A stretch of 64,000 bases of DNA from Plantactinospora endophytica (GTDB lineage: Bacteria; Actinomycetota; Actinomycetes; Mycobacteriales; Micromonosporaceae): assembly GCF_016862915.1 (NCBI RefSeq), contig NZ_BONW01000024.1, positions 1 to 64,000 of the forward strand. The letters run 5' to 3'. Below the pieces are notes generated by a model. The model saw only the letters and a list, made by a program, of their open reading frames with translations. It had not been told where the DNA came from and ran no database searches. A program made the translations under genes and the position numbers. Positions within the stretch are counted from its first letter, which is position 1; every line of letters starts with the position of its first letter. Shown piece by piece: positions 53,088 through 61,504 of the stretch.

Positions 53088-53321
53088 GTGAACGGGCCGG
53101 ATGACGTGGTCGACTGTCTCGGCCAGCGCTGCCCGCTGCCGGTCATCGCGGCGGCCCGACGGCTGCCCGAACTGCCGGTCGGCGGTGTGCTCCGGGTACT
53201 CGCCGACGATCCGGCCGCCGCGATAGACATTCCGGCCTGGTGCCGGATGCGGGGGCAGGAGCTGGTCGGCACCTCGACCGTCGACGGCTCTCCCGCGTAC
53301 GACATCCGCCGCGCGCACTGA
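53088..53321 (+). CDS. tusA: TusA-family sulfur carrier protein
   Basis: 77-aa sulfurtransferase. The CPxP motif (C15-P-L-P in GQRCPLPVI) carries the persulfide, and the fold fits TusA/SirA. It likely takes sulfur from the upstream desulfurase for tRNA or cofactor thiolation (inference). GTG with GGGGAGG 6 nt upstream. Confidence 0.93.
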   Translation: MNGPDDVVDCLGQRCPLPVIAAARRLPELPVGGVLRVLADDPAAAIDIPAWCRMRGQELVGTSTVDGSPAYDIRRAH

Positions 53322-53362
53322 CCGAAGACGGCCCAGCCGCGTCGGCAGGCCGGCGGCGGTCA

Positions 53363-53429
53363 CCGGGTCGGTGACCCGGGCCGGCCGTCGACCGCCGCGG
53401 GAACCGTCCCGCGCCGCCCCGGCCGGCCC
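53363..53429. terminator. nested hairpins between tusA and the PfkB kinase gene
   Basis: CCGGGTC/GACCCGG at 53363-53379, CGCGGGA/TCCCGCG at 53396-53413, and an enclosing GGGCCGGCC/GGCCGGCCC at 53378-53429. Convergent genes flank it. Confidence 0.7.
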
Positions 53430-53444
53430 CGGGCCGGTGACGCC

Positions 53445-54419
53445 TCAGTTCAGGTGCTGCCGGACCTCCTCGGCGGCCTGGTCGCCGTAGGACTCGGCGA
53501 GGCGCTTGACGAAGAGGTCGGCGCGGACCTCGTACTCCTGGGTGCCGACCGTCTCCAGCACCAGCGTGGCGAGCAGCGAGCCGATCTGGGCCGACCGCTC
53601 CAGGCCGAGTCCCCAGGAGAGGCCGGCGAAAAAGCCGGCCCGGAACCCGTCGCCCACCCCGGTCGGGTCGGACGCCTGCATCTCGCGGGCGATCGGCACG
53701 TGGATCCGCTCGATGTCCCGGCCGACGATCTCGACGCCGTCCTTGCCCAGCGTGGTCACCCGGATCTTGACCCGGTCCAGCAACTGGTCGTCGGTCAGCC
53801 CGGCCTTGCTCTGCAACAGCGACTTCTCGTACTCGTTGGTCAGCAGGTAGTCCGCACCCTCGACCAGCCCGAGTACGGCGGAGCCGTCCATCCGGGCGAG
53901 CTGCTGCGACGGGTCGGCGGCGAAGGCGTACCCCCGCTGGCGGCACTCCTCGGAGTGCCGCAGCATCGCGTCCGGGTCGTTGGCGCTGACCAGGACCAGG
54001 TCGAGCCCGCCGACCCGGTCGGCGACCGGGGCCAGCTCGATGTTGCGGGCCTCGCTCATCGCACCGGCGTAGAAGGAGGCGATCTGGCACATCTCGGTGT
54101 CGGTGGTGCAGACGAACCGGGCCGTGTGGGCGACCTCGCTGACGTGCACCGAGGCGCAGTCGACACCGTGCCGTTCCAGCCAGGAGCGGTAGTCGTCGAA
54201 GTCGGCGCCGACCGCGCCGAGCAGCACCGGCCGCAGCCCGAGCTGCGCCATCCCGAAGGCGATGTTGGCGGCCACCCCGCCCCGGCGGAGCACCAACTCG
54301 TCGACGAGGAAGGAGAGCGAGACCTTGTGCAGCTGGTCGGCGATGAACTGATCGGCGAACCGGCCCGGGAAGTGCATCAGGTGGTCGGTGGCGATCGAGC
54401 CGGTGACGGCGATCTTCAT
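53445..54419 (-). CDS. adoK: PfkB-family kinase, adenosine-kinase-like (Rv2202c type)
   Basis: 324-aa ribokinase-fold kinase. N-terminal IAVTGSIATDHLMHFPGRF, sugar-binding GGVAANIAFGMAQLG, and C-terminal DPTGVGDGFRAGFFAGL with the catalytic Asp and anion hole. Position and similarity to M. tuberculosis AdoK (Rv2202c, adenosine kinase) support nucleoside phosphorylation, but other sugars are possible. ATG with GAGGG upstream. Confidence 0.88.
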   Translation of the reverse strand: MKIAVTGSIATDHLMHFPGRFADQFIADQLHKVSLSFLVDELVLRRGGVAANIAFGMAQLGLRPVLLGAVGADFDDYRSWLERHGVDCASVHVSEVAHTARFVCTTDTEMCQIASFYAGAMSEARNIELAPVADRVGGLDLVLVSANDPDAMLRHSEECRQRGYAFAADPSQQLARMDGSAVLGLVEGADYLLTNEYEKSLLQSKAGLTDDQLLDRVKIRVTTLGKDGVEIVGRDIERIHVPIAREMQASDPTGVGDGFRAGFFAGLSWGLGLERSAQIGSLLATLVLETVGTQEYEVRADLFVKRLAESYGDQAAEEVRQHLN

Positions 54420-54616
54420 GTCGGCCCTCAGGAGTCGGGAACGGAATTACGGCCGGGTCAGCCTACCGGTCCGCCGTCCGCCACGTCCCCGATCGATCGG
54501 GTACCAGCCACCGCGTCGTCACCCACTGCTCGCCGCTCGGCAACCCTGGGCAGTCGCCCGTCCGGCCCGCTCGATGGCGGGTACCCCGGAAACACCGAAC
54601 GGGCCGTCCCCGGCGC

Positions 54617-54655
54617 GGCGGCGTGACGGACTCTCCGGGTAAACGTCACGCCGCC
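54617..54655 (-). terminator. hairpin downstream of the ErpA-type gene
   Basis: GGCGGCGTGACG (54617-54628) pairs with CGTCACGCCGCC (54644-54655), 80 bases past the stop. The gap 54420-54735 has no gene I can support. Confidence 0.6.
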
Positions 54656-54735
54656 CGCGCGGGACGACCCGCTCAGGACACCAGTATGTAGCTGTTGATC
54701 GGGATGTTTCGGCTGAAACCGGAACAAAGCACCGA

Positions 54736-55104
54736 TCAGTGGAACGAATCACCGCAGGCGCACGAGTTCTGCGCGTTCGGGTTGTCGATGGTGAAGCCCT
54801 GGGCGTCGATCCGGTCGGCGAAGTCGATGGTGGCGCCGGTCAGGTAGGGCGCGCTCATCCGGTCGACGACGACCTCGACCCCGCCGAAGCCGCTGACCAC
54901 GTCACCGTCGAGCGAACGCTCGTCGAAGAAGAGCTGGTAACGCAGGCCGGAGCAGCCACCCGGCTGCACTGCGACCCGCAGCCGCAGGTCGTCGCGGCCC
55001 TCCTGCTCGATCAGGGCCTTCACCTTCTGCGCCGCGACGTCGGTCAGGACGATGCTGCTCGGAGCGGTCTCCGCGGTCGACTCGGTCTGCGCTGGCGTTG
55101 TCAC
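54736..55104 (-). CDS. erpA: HesB/IscA-type iron-sulfur carrier (ErpA-like)
   Basis: 122-aa A-type Fe-S carrier. Ligand Cys51 in QPGGCSGL and Cys115/Cys117 in NSCACGDSF. Delivers clusters to apo-proteins. GTG at 55104 has GGGGAG 9 nt upstream. An ATG-less longer frame to 55152 is open but lacks an SD. Its neighbour is glycerate kinase as in M. tuberculosis (Rv2204c-Rv2205c). Confidence 0.94.
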   Translation of the reverse strand: MTTPAQTESTAETAPSSIVLTDVAAQKVKALIEQEGRDDLRLRVAVQPGGCSGLRYQLFFDERSLDGDVVSGFGGVEVVVDRMSAPYLTGATIDFADRIDAQGFTIDNPNAQNSCACGDSFH

Positions 55105-55318
55105 GATGAAAGTCTCCCCTGCGCCGGTGCGATGGTTGTCCGTACTGGCCAACGCTAGCGGGCTGGCCGATGATTCCCAATGCGGGTGCGAAATTCGATT
55201 CTAGGCCGGTGCGACGCAGGTCACCCCCGGTCGGGTGGAACCGGTCCCGGCGTGCCGGATCGTCCGGTCCGGTGTGACGAATGTGACGAACGCCCCAGAG
55301 CGCCCCGGCAGGCCCTCA

Positions 55319-56458
55319 TCATCGACTCCACTGGCCGGCCAGCCGGGCGGCCAGGGCCCGCAGGCCCTCCGCCGGACGCTCCATTGCCCGCTCGACACCG
55401 CCGTGCGGCTCCCCGCCGAAGTGCTCCACCAGGCTGTACGCCTCGGTCACCCCGGCGGCCGCCGACTCGCGCCGCCCGGCGCTGACCCGGCCGGCCAGCA
55501 CCACGCACGGCACCCCACGGTCCCGGGCCGCCCCGGCGACCCCGGCCACCACCTTGCCGCGCAGCGACTGATGGTCGAAGGAGCCCTCCCCGGTGATCAC
55601 CAGGTCGGCCTCGTCGTAGGCGGCGTCCAGCCCGGTCAGCCGGGTGACCAGGTCGATACCGGACTCGCACCGGCCGCCGAGGGCGAACAGCGCCGCGCCG
55701 AGGCCACCGGCCGCGCCGGCACCGGGCAGCCCGGCCAGCCCGGATGGGCAGCCGGGCAGGTCCCGCTCCAACACCTCGGCGAACCGCCGCAGCGCGTCGT
55801 CGAGCAGGAGTACGTCCTCCCGGGAGGCGCCCTTCTGCGGGCCGAAGACGTTCGACGCCCCGGTCAGCCCGGTCAACGGGTTGTCCACGTCGGTGGCGGC
55901 GACCAGTTCCATGCCCCGCAGTTGCGGCCGGCCGACCAGCCCCTCGACGGCGCGCAGCGCGGCTCCGCCGTACGGGAGAGCCGTTCCTGAGGCGTCCACC
56001 GGTACGGCGTTCAGCGCGGCGAGCAGCCCCGCGCCGCCGTCGTTCACGGCCGAGCCGCCCAGCCCGACCACGGCACGCCGGGCCCCGGCCTCGGCGGCGG
56101 TGGCGAGCAGCGCGCCGAGCCCGTACGAGCTGGTCCGCAGCGGGTCGCGTTCGTCCGGGGCGAGCAGGTGCAGGCCGCACGCCTGGGCGCTCTCCACGTA
56201 CGCCGTACCGCCGTCGGCGGTCAGCAGGATCTCGCCCTCGACCGGCCGGCCCAGCGGGTCGACGGTGCGGACCGGTACCCGGCGACCCGGCAGGGCGGCG
56301 GCGAGCACCTCCACGAAACCCGGCCCGCCGTCGGAAAGCGGACGCGACACCAACTCGTCTCCGGGAGCGACCTCCCGCCAGCCGTCCCGGACCGCCTCGG
56401 CCACCTGGCGGGCGGAAAGGGTGCCGGCAAACTTGTCCGGACAGATCAGGATCCGCAT
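55319..56458 (-). CDS. glycerate kinase
   Basis: 379-aa GlxK/GarK-family kinase. MRILICPDKFAGTLSA at the N-terminus, SDGGPGFVEVL, VGLGGSAVNDGGAGLL, GPQKGA and GEGSFDHQSLRGKVV mark the family. Phosphorylates D-glycerate. ATG without a Shine-Dalgarno sequence. The gap 55105-55318 holds no gene I can support. Confidence 0.95.
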   Translation of the reverse strand: MRILICPDKFAGTLSARQVAEAVRDGWREVAPGDELVSRPLSDGGPGFVEVLAAALPGRRVPVRTVDPLGRPVEGEILLTADGGTAYVESAQACGLHLLAPDERDPLRTSSYGLGALLATAAEAGARRAVVGLGGSAVNDGGAGLLAALNAVPVDASGTALPYGGAALRAVEGLVGRPQLRGMELVAATDVDNPLTGLTGASNVFGPQKGASREDVLLLDDALRRFAEVLERDLPGCPSGLAGLPGAGAAGGLGAALFALGGRCESGIDLVTRLTGLDAAYDEADLVITGEGSFDHQSLRGKVVAGVAGAARDRGVPCVVLAGRVSAGRRESAAAGVTEAYSLVEHFGGEPHGGVERAMERPAEGLRALAARLAGQWSR

Positions 56459-56526
56459 GGATCACGAGTGTGGCAGCCCACATCGGCGCGACCGGAAAGC
56501 GGCCCCCGCTGTGGAAGCATGGGTAC

Positions 56527-57696
56527 GTGACTTCGACCTGGGTAGAGCCGTCCAGCACCGCAACCGCCCTGCTGCTGCTCGGCCAGGGCGCCGACCCGGC
56601 CAGCGAGCGCGGGGTCGACTGTCCCGGCGAGTTGCCGCCGCCGAGCGACCCGAACCTGGTCGCCCGGGCCACGGCGGCGAAGGCGGCGCTCGGCGACCGG
56701 GTGTTCGTGCTCGGCCACCACTACCAGCGCGACGAGGTCATCCAGTTCGCCGACGTGACCGGCGACTCGTTCAAGCTGGCCCGCGAGGCCGCCGCCCGGC
56801 CGGACGCGGAGTACATCGTCTTCTGCGGCGTGCACTTCATGGCCGAGAGCGCCGACATCCTCACCACCTCCGCCCAGCAGGTGGTGCTGCCGGACCTGGC
56901 CGCCGGCTGCTCGATGGCGGACATGGCGGCGCTGCCGCAGGTGGAGGCGGCCTGGGAGGCGCTGGAGGAGCTGGGAGTGGCCGGCTCGACGGTGCCGGTG
57001 ACGTACATGAACTCCTCGGCCGACATCAAGGGCTTCGTCGGCCGGCACGGCGGTGTGGTCTGCACCTCGTCGAACGCCGAACGGGCGCTGCGCTGGGCGT
57101 TCGAGCGGGGCCAGCGGGTGCTCTTCCTGCCCGACCAGCACCTGGGCCGGAACACGGCGGTGCTGAAGATGGGCCTGGACGCCGACGACTGCGTGCTCTA
57201 CGACCCGCACAAGCCGGGTGGCGGGCTGACCGCCAAGCAGCTCCGGGAAGCGAAGATGATCCTGTGGCGGGGGCACTGCTCGGTGCACGGCCGGTTCACC
57301 AGGAGCAGCGTCGACGAGGTCCGGATGCGGGTGCCCGGGGTGAACGTGCTGGTCCACCCCGAGTGCCGGTACGACGTGGTGACCGCCGCCGACTACGTCG
57401 GTTCGACGGAATACATCATCGACACCATCGAGGCGGCGCCGGCCGGCTCGGCCTGGGCGGTCGGCACGGAGTTGAACCTGGTCCGGCGGCTGGCCAACGC
57501 GCACCCGGACAAGCAGGTCATGTTCCTGGACCGGACCGTCTGCTACTGCTCGACGATGAACCGGATCGACCTGCCGCACCTGGTCTGGTCGCTGGAGGAG
57601 CTGGTCGCGGGCCGGGTCCCGAACCAGATCACCGTGGACCCGGACACCGCGCACCACGCCCGGGTGGCGCTGGACCAGATGCTGGCCCTGCCGTAG
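56527..57696 (+). CDS. nadA: quinolinate synthase
   Basis: 389-aa Fe-S enzyme of de novo NAD synthesis. HHYQRDEVIQFAD, three Cys that bind [4Fe-4S] (FCGVHFMAE, GVVCTSSNA, and HPECRYDVV or CYCSTMNR), DQHLGRN and STEYIIDT motifs. GTG start with no SD and a weak AAGCAT 6 nt upstream, so it may be leaderless. No nadB/nadC next to it. Confidence 0.95.
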   Translation: MTSTWVEPSSTATALLLLGQGADPASERGVDCPGELPPPSDPNLVARATAAKAALGDRVFVLGHHYQRDEVIQFADVTGDSFKLAREAAARPDAEYIVFCGVHFMAESADILTTSAQQVVLPDLAAGCSMADMAALPQVEAAWEALEELGVAGSTVPVTYMNSSADIKGFVGRHGGVVCTSSNAERALRWAFERGQRVLFLPDQHLGRNTAVLKMGLDADDCVLYDPHKPGGGLTAKQLREAKMILWRGHCSVHGRFTRSSVDEVRMRVPGVNVLVHPECRYDVVTAADYVGSTEYIIDTIEAAPAGSAWAVGTELNLVRRLANAHPDKQVMFLDRTVCYCSTMNRIDLPHLVWSLEELVAGRVPNQITVDPDTAHHARVALDQMLALP

Positions 57697-57714
57697 CGGC
57701 TCCAAACGACTACT

Positions 57715-57792
57715 GACAGTGATCGGCAGGGTACGGATTCCTGCCACTGTCCCCGTTTCGTGCCATCCGTTGCGCGGTGACCGCTCTTTTTT
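57715..57792 (+). terminator. hairpins and U-run after nadA, in the murA leader
   Basis: A bulged hairpin GACAGT-GATC-GGCAGG / CCTGCC-ACTGTC (57715-57751) is followed by a short GCGG-TGA-CCGC hairpin (57774-57784) and a run of six T at 57787-57792. The T run is rare in this window. A candidate murA -10 box TATGCT follows at 57806-57811. Confidence 0.6.
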
Positions 57793-57959
57793 CGTCACCG
57801 AGCGCTATGCTGCCCGAGGCCGTGACAGAGCCGGGTCGGGACGCGCACACCACGCCGCGCCCGCCCAGCCACGGGGGGCAACGGCAGTGTGGACCGGATG
57901 GTTCACCCTCGCGGACAGCATCGACGTAGAGCAGCAGCATCGACCCGCTGGAGGTTGCG

Positions 57960-59315
57960 TTGACCGACGACGTCCTGGTCGTACACGGAGGTACGCCCCT
58001 TTCCGGGCAGATCCGGGTGCGCGGCGCGAAGAATCTCGTCTCCAAGGCGATGGTCGCCGCCCTGCTCGGTGACGAACCCAGCCGCCTCTTCGACGTACCG
58101 CGGATCCGCGACGTCGAGGTGGTCCGGGGGCTGCTCGAACTGCACGGGGTCAAGGTCACCGACGGCGCCGAGGACGGCGAACTGGTCTTCGACCCGGCCA
58201 ACGTCGAGAGCGCCAGCACGGACGAGATCAACGTGCACGCCGGGTCGAGCCGGATCCCGATCCTGTTCTGCGGTCCACTGCTGCACCGGCTCGGCCACGC
58301 GTTCATCCCCGACCTGGGCGGCTGCCACATCGGCCCCCGCCCGATCGACTTCCACATCCAGGCGCTCCGGCAGTTCGGCGCGGTGGTGGACAAGGCGCCC
58401 GAGGGGATGCACCTGACCGCGCCGACCGGGCTGCACGGGACCAAGTTCGAGCTGCCGTACCCGAGTGTGGGCGCCACCGAGCAGGTGCTGCTGACGGCAG
58501 TGCTGGCCGAGGGCGTCACCGAGCTGCGCAACGCGGCCGTCGAGCCGGAGATCATCGACCTGATCTGCGTACTCCAGAAGATGGGCGCGATCATCAAGGT
58601 GCACACCGACCGGGTGATCGAGATCCAGGGCGTACCCCGACTGGGCGGTTACACGCACCGGCCGATCCCGGACCGGATCGAGGCGGCGAGCTGGGCCGCC
58701 GCCGCGCTGGCCACCGGTGGCCGGGTCGAGGTGCTCGGTGCCGAGCAGGCCGACATGATGACCTTCCTCAACGTCTTCCGCTCGGTCGGCGGGGCGTACG
58801 AGGTGACCGACACCCGGCCGCCCCGGCAGGGCAGCCCGGGCCAGGAGGGCGGGATCCGGTTCTGGCACCCCGGCGGCGAACTGCGGGCGGTGGCGCTGGA
58901 AACGGACGTACACCCGGGGTTCATGACCGACTGGCAGCAGCCGCTGGTGGTCGCGCTGACCCAGGCCCGGGGCCTGTCGATCGTGCACGAGACGGTGTAC
59001 GAGCAGCGGCTCGGCTACACCGAGGCGCTGAACAAGATGGGCGCCACCATCCAGGTCTACCGGGACTGCCTCGGCGGTACCCCCTGCCGGTTCGGCCGGC
59101 GCAACTTCAAGCACTCGGCGGTGATCGCCGGGCCGTCCAAGCTGCACGCCGCCGACCTGGTCATCCCCGACCTGCGGGCCGGGTTCAGCCACCTGATCGC
59201 CGCGCTGGCCGCCGAGGGCACCTCCCGGGTCTACGGCGTGGATCTGATCAACCGTGGCTACGAGGACTTCGAGGCCAAGCTCGCCGCCCTCGGCGCGCAC
59301 GTCGAGCGCCCGTAG
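57960..59315 (+). CDS. murA: UDP-N-acetylglucosamine 1-carboxyvinyltransferase
   Basis: 451-aa first committed enzyme of peptidoglycan synthesis. RVRGAKNLVSKAMVAALLG with the PEP-binding Lys-Asn, active Cys in LGGCHIGPRPIDFH, and the actinobacterial form of the C-terminal loop (DVHPGFMTDWQQP, DLRAGFSHLIAAL). It resembles Streptomyces MurA (SCO2949), which has the same WHPGG insertion. TTG start with GGAGG 5 nt upstream and a leader of about 140 nt. Confidence 0.95.
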   Translation: MTDDVLVVHGGTPLSGQIRVRGAKNLVSKAMVAALLGDEPSRLFDVPRIRDVEVVRGLLELHGVKVTDGAEDGELVFDPANVESASTDEINVHAGSSRIPILFCGPLLHRLGHAFIPDLGGCHIGPRPIDFHIQALRQFGAVVDKAPEGMHLTAPTGLHGTKFELPYPSVGATEQVLLTAVLAEGVTELRNAAVEPEIIDLICVLQKMGAIIKVHTDRVIEIQGVPRLGGYTHRPIPDRIEAASWAAAALATGGRVEVLGAEQADMMTFLNVFRSVGGAYEVTDTRPPRQGSPGQEGGIRFWHPGGELRAVALETDVHPGFMTDWQQPLVVALTQARGLSIVHETVYEQRLGYTEALNKMGATIQVYRDCLGGTPCRFGRRNFKHSAVIAGPSKLHAADLVIPDLRAGFSHLIAALAAEGTSRVYGVDLINRGYEDFEAKLAALGAHVERP

Positions 59316-59346
59316 CCGGCACGGAAGGGCCGAACGCCGAAACGCC

Positions 59347-59399
59347 AGGACCGGACGCCGGGCCCCGGACGTCCGGCTCAGGACCGGACGCCGGGCCCC
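59347..59399. repeat. 33-bp tandem duplication after murA
   Basis: AGGACCGGACGCCGGGCCCC occurs at 59347-59366 and 59380-59399. It is the region between the murA stop and its terminator. Confidence 0.8.
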
Positions 59400-59434
59400 C
59401 GAGGGCCGGAGCCGGACGACGGAGGTAGCACGCT

Positions 59435-59470
59435 GCGGGGCCGGGTGAGACGCTGCTCACCCGGCCCCGC
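59435..59470 (+). terminator. murA terminator
   Basis: Perfect 15-bp stem (59435-59449 with 59456-59470) and 6-nt ACGCTG loop. Confidence 0.9.
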
Positions 59471-59526
59471 GCGGCACCGCTCGGCCGCCCGCCTACCGCG
59501 AGGTGCGGTGCCCGTCGGCGGTTGGC

Positions 59527-59532
59527 TACCCT
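59527..59532 (+). promoter_or_regulatory. -10 element TACCCT of the DUF3043 gene
   Basis: TACCCT followed by 6 nt and GTG 59539, with no Shine-Dalgarno sequence. Confidence 0.45.
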
Positions 59533-59538
59533 TGCCCC

Positions 59539-60147
59539 GTGCCGTCGCTGTTTCGCCGTAAGCCCACCGACCTCGTCGAGGAGGCCACCGCCGAGGTGAC
59601 CCCCGCCGAGGAGTCCGCGTCCGCCCGCCCCCGGGGCTACACCCCGAGCAAGAAGGAGCTGGGTAGGGAGACTCCGAAGCGGCCGACCGCCGGGCGCCGC
59701 GCCGTCGGCGACACCAAGCCGCTCACCAAGCAGGAGGCGCGGGAGCGGCGCCGGCAGTTGCGCGCCGAGTCGGCGGCCGAGTTCCGCAAGGAGGGCGGTC
59801 CCCGGGACCGGGCCCCGGAGCGCGGGCTCGCCCGCGACGTGGTGGACTCCCGGCGTACGGTCGGCACCTGGTTCTTCGGCGGCGCCCTGGTGGTGCTGAT
59901 CGGTTCGGCGAACACCATGCCACCGGAGGTGCGGTTCGCCTCCAACCTGCTCTGGGGGCTGCTGGCGATCGCCCTGGTGGTCGACTCGGTGTTGATCTCA
60001 CGAAAGATCAAGAAGCTGGTACGGCAGCGCTTCCCCAACACCGACCAGCGGATGGGCTCGCTCTACCTCTACGCGATCATGCGCTCGATCACCTTCCGCC
60101 GGATGCGTGCCCCGGTCCCCCGGGTCAACCTCGGCGACAAGATCTGA
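59539..60147 (+). CDS. DUF3043 membrane protein
   Basis: 202-aa protein of the actinobacterial DUF3043 family (Rv2206 in M. tuberculosis). Long basic/charged N-terminus (KKELGRETPKRPTAGRRAVG), GLARDVVDSRRTVGTWFFGGALVV, two membrane helices (115-165) and RRMRAPVPRVNLGDKI at the end. Function unknown. Leaderless-type GTG start. Confidence 0.9.
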   Translation: MPSLFRRKPTDLVEEATAEVTPAEESASARPRGYTPSKKELGRETPKRPTAGRRAVGDTKPLTKQEARERRRQLRAESAAEFRKEGGPRDRAPERGLARDVVDSRRTVGTWFFGGALVVLIGSANTMPPEVRFASNLLWGLLAIALVVDSVLISRKIKKLVRQRFPNTDQRMGSLYLYAIMRSITFRRMRAPVPRVNLGDKI

Positions 60148-60197
60148 GCCACGTCGGCCGGGTCACGTCAGCCGGCTCACGTCAGTCGGGTCACGTC
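60148..60197. repeat. 14-bp tandem repeat starting at the DUF3043 stop codon
   Basis: Units at 60148, 60162, 60176 and a partial copy at 60190, with core GTCACGTCAGCCGG. The first unit begins at the base after the TGA. From 60198 to 60332 there is no gene I can support. Confidence 0.88.
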
Positions 60198-60332
60198 CCG
60201 CTGCTCAGTCCGCTCTGAGCGCGTTGTCGAACGAGCAGTGTGCCCGGGAGTCAAGAACGTGACTCTCAGGCACACTCGTGCACGGAGACATGATCTCCCG
60301 CCGCAGGCTCGGCACGGCCGTCCGCTCACGAG

Positions 60333-60472
60333 ACGCCGAGCAGCCAGATCCGCCCACGAGACGCCGAGCAGCCGGACCCGCTCACCGAACGCCGAGCCGT
60401 CAGAACCGCCCACCAGACGCCGAGCGGCCGAATCCGCTCACGGAACGCCGAGCAGCCTGAGCAGCGCTGCCG
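60333..60472. repeat. 28-bp tandem repeat containing the azlD stop codon
   Basis: ACGCCGAGC recurs at 60333, 60361, 60389, 60417 and 60445, exactly every 28 bases. The copies at 60417 and 60445 include the last codons and TGA of azlD (60438-60440), and the other three lie beyond the gene. Confidence 0.93.
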
Positions 60473-60746
60473 TCCCGGCCGCCGCGACCACCACCGCCAC
60501 GAACGGGGCACGCCGCCAGGCCAGCACGGCACCGACCAACACCCCGGCCGGTCGGGCGAACCCGGCGAACGCGCCCGCCTCGGTCAACGCGGCCGTCACC
60601 GCCAGCGCCGCGAGCAGGGCCGCCGCCGCCATCGGCAGCAGCCGGTGCACGTCGTCGGGCAGGGCCAGCCGGTCGCGCAGCACCACCCCGGAGAGCCGGA
60701 AGGCGTACGTGCCGACGGCGAGGGCCAGGATCACCGCGATCAGCAT
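60438..60746 (-). CDS. azlD: AzlD-family branched-chain amino acid exporter small subunit
   Basis: 102-aa membrane protein with three to four helices (MLIAVILALAVGTYAFRLSG, LLPMAAAALLAALAVTAAL, and a C-terminal pair). Partner of the AzlC protein encoded just upstream, and the two usually form an exporter for branched-chain amino acids. ATG with GGGAG 5 nt upstream. Confidence 0.9.
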   Translation of the reverse strand: MLIAVILALAVGTYAFRLSGVVLRDRLALPDDVHRLLPMAAAALLAALAVTAALTEAGAFAGFARPAGVLVGAVLAWRRAPFVAVVVAAAGTAALLRLLGVP

Positions 60747-60795
60747 TCCCACTCCCGGTCTCGATCAGGTCTGTTCCGTCGAGCGGCCGGACGGG

Positions 60796-61503
60796 TCAGC
60801 ACGGCCGTTCCCGGGTCCGCCGGGGCAGCAGCAGTACGGCCAGGCCGGTCAGCGCCAGCAGCACCGGCAGGCCGGCCGGCAGGAACGGGGTGACCAGCAG
60901 CGCGACGGCCGCTCCGGCCAGGGCCACCCGACGGGTCTCCGGCTCCCGCAACGAGGGCAGCAGCAGGGCCAGCAGTCCGGCCGGGAAGGCGGCGTCCAGC
61001 CCGAGCCGGTTCGGGTCGCCGACCCGGCTGGCCAGCAGCACCCCGAGCAGGGTGCCGACGTTCCAGGCCACGAAGAGGATCGTGCCGGCCAGCCAGAACG
61101 CCCGGCGCCGACCGGCCCGCCCGGGTTGGGCCAGCGCGAACGCGGTCACCTCGTCGGTCAGCAGGTGGCTGCCGAGCAGCCGGCGCCACCACCGCCGCCC
61201 GAGGGCGTCGCCGAGCGCCAGCCCGAACGGCAGGTGTCGGGCGTTGAGCAGCAGTCCGGCGAAGACCGCCGCGACCGGACTGCCGGCCGCGATCAGCCCG
61301 ACGGCGACGAACTGGGCGCCGCCGGCGTACAGCAGGGTGGACAGGGCGACGATCGCCGGCACCGGCAGGCCGGCGGCCAGGGCGACGGCACCGAAGGAGG
61401 CGCCGACCGCCACGATCGCGATCGCGATGGCGCCGATGTCCCGGAGCAGCGCACGGGTCGGGGGCGCCGGCTCGGGTGTCGCCGTTCGTTCTGCCGTACG
61501 CAT
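60796..61503 (-). CDS. azlC: AzlC-family branched-chain amino acid exporter
   Basis: 235-aa membrane protein with about seven helices. Family motifs AIAIVAVGASFGAVALAAGL, TLLYAGGAQFVAVGLI, LLLNARHLPFGLALG and LTDEVTAFALAQ. ATG start just after TATTTT and no SD, so possibly leaderless. Divergent from an XRE-cupin regulator that likely controls it. Confidence 0.92.
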   Translation of the reverse strand: MRTAERTATPEPAPPTRALLRDIGAIAIAIVAVGASFGAVALAAGLPVPAIVALSTLLYAGGAQFVAVGLIAAGSPVAAVFAGLLLNARHLPFGLALGDALGRRWWRRLLGSHLLTDEVTAFALAQPGRAGRRRAFWLAGTILFVAWNVGTLLGVLLASRVGDPNRLGLDAAFPAGLLALLLPSLREPETRRVALAGAAVALLVTPFLPAGLPVLLALTGLAVLLLPRRTRERPC

Positions 61504-61504
61504 G

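Noticed and set aside
60333-60472. CRISPR array
   Set aside because: Regular 28-bp units follow each other without spacers, and there are no cas genes. It is a tandem repeat.
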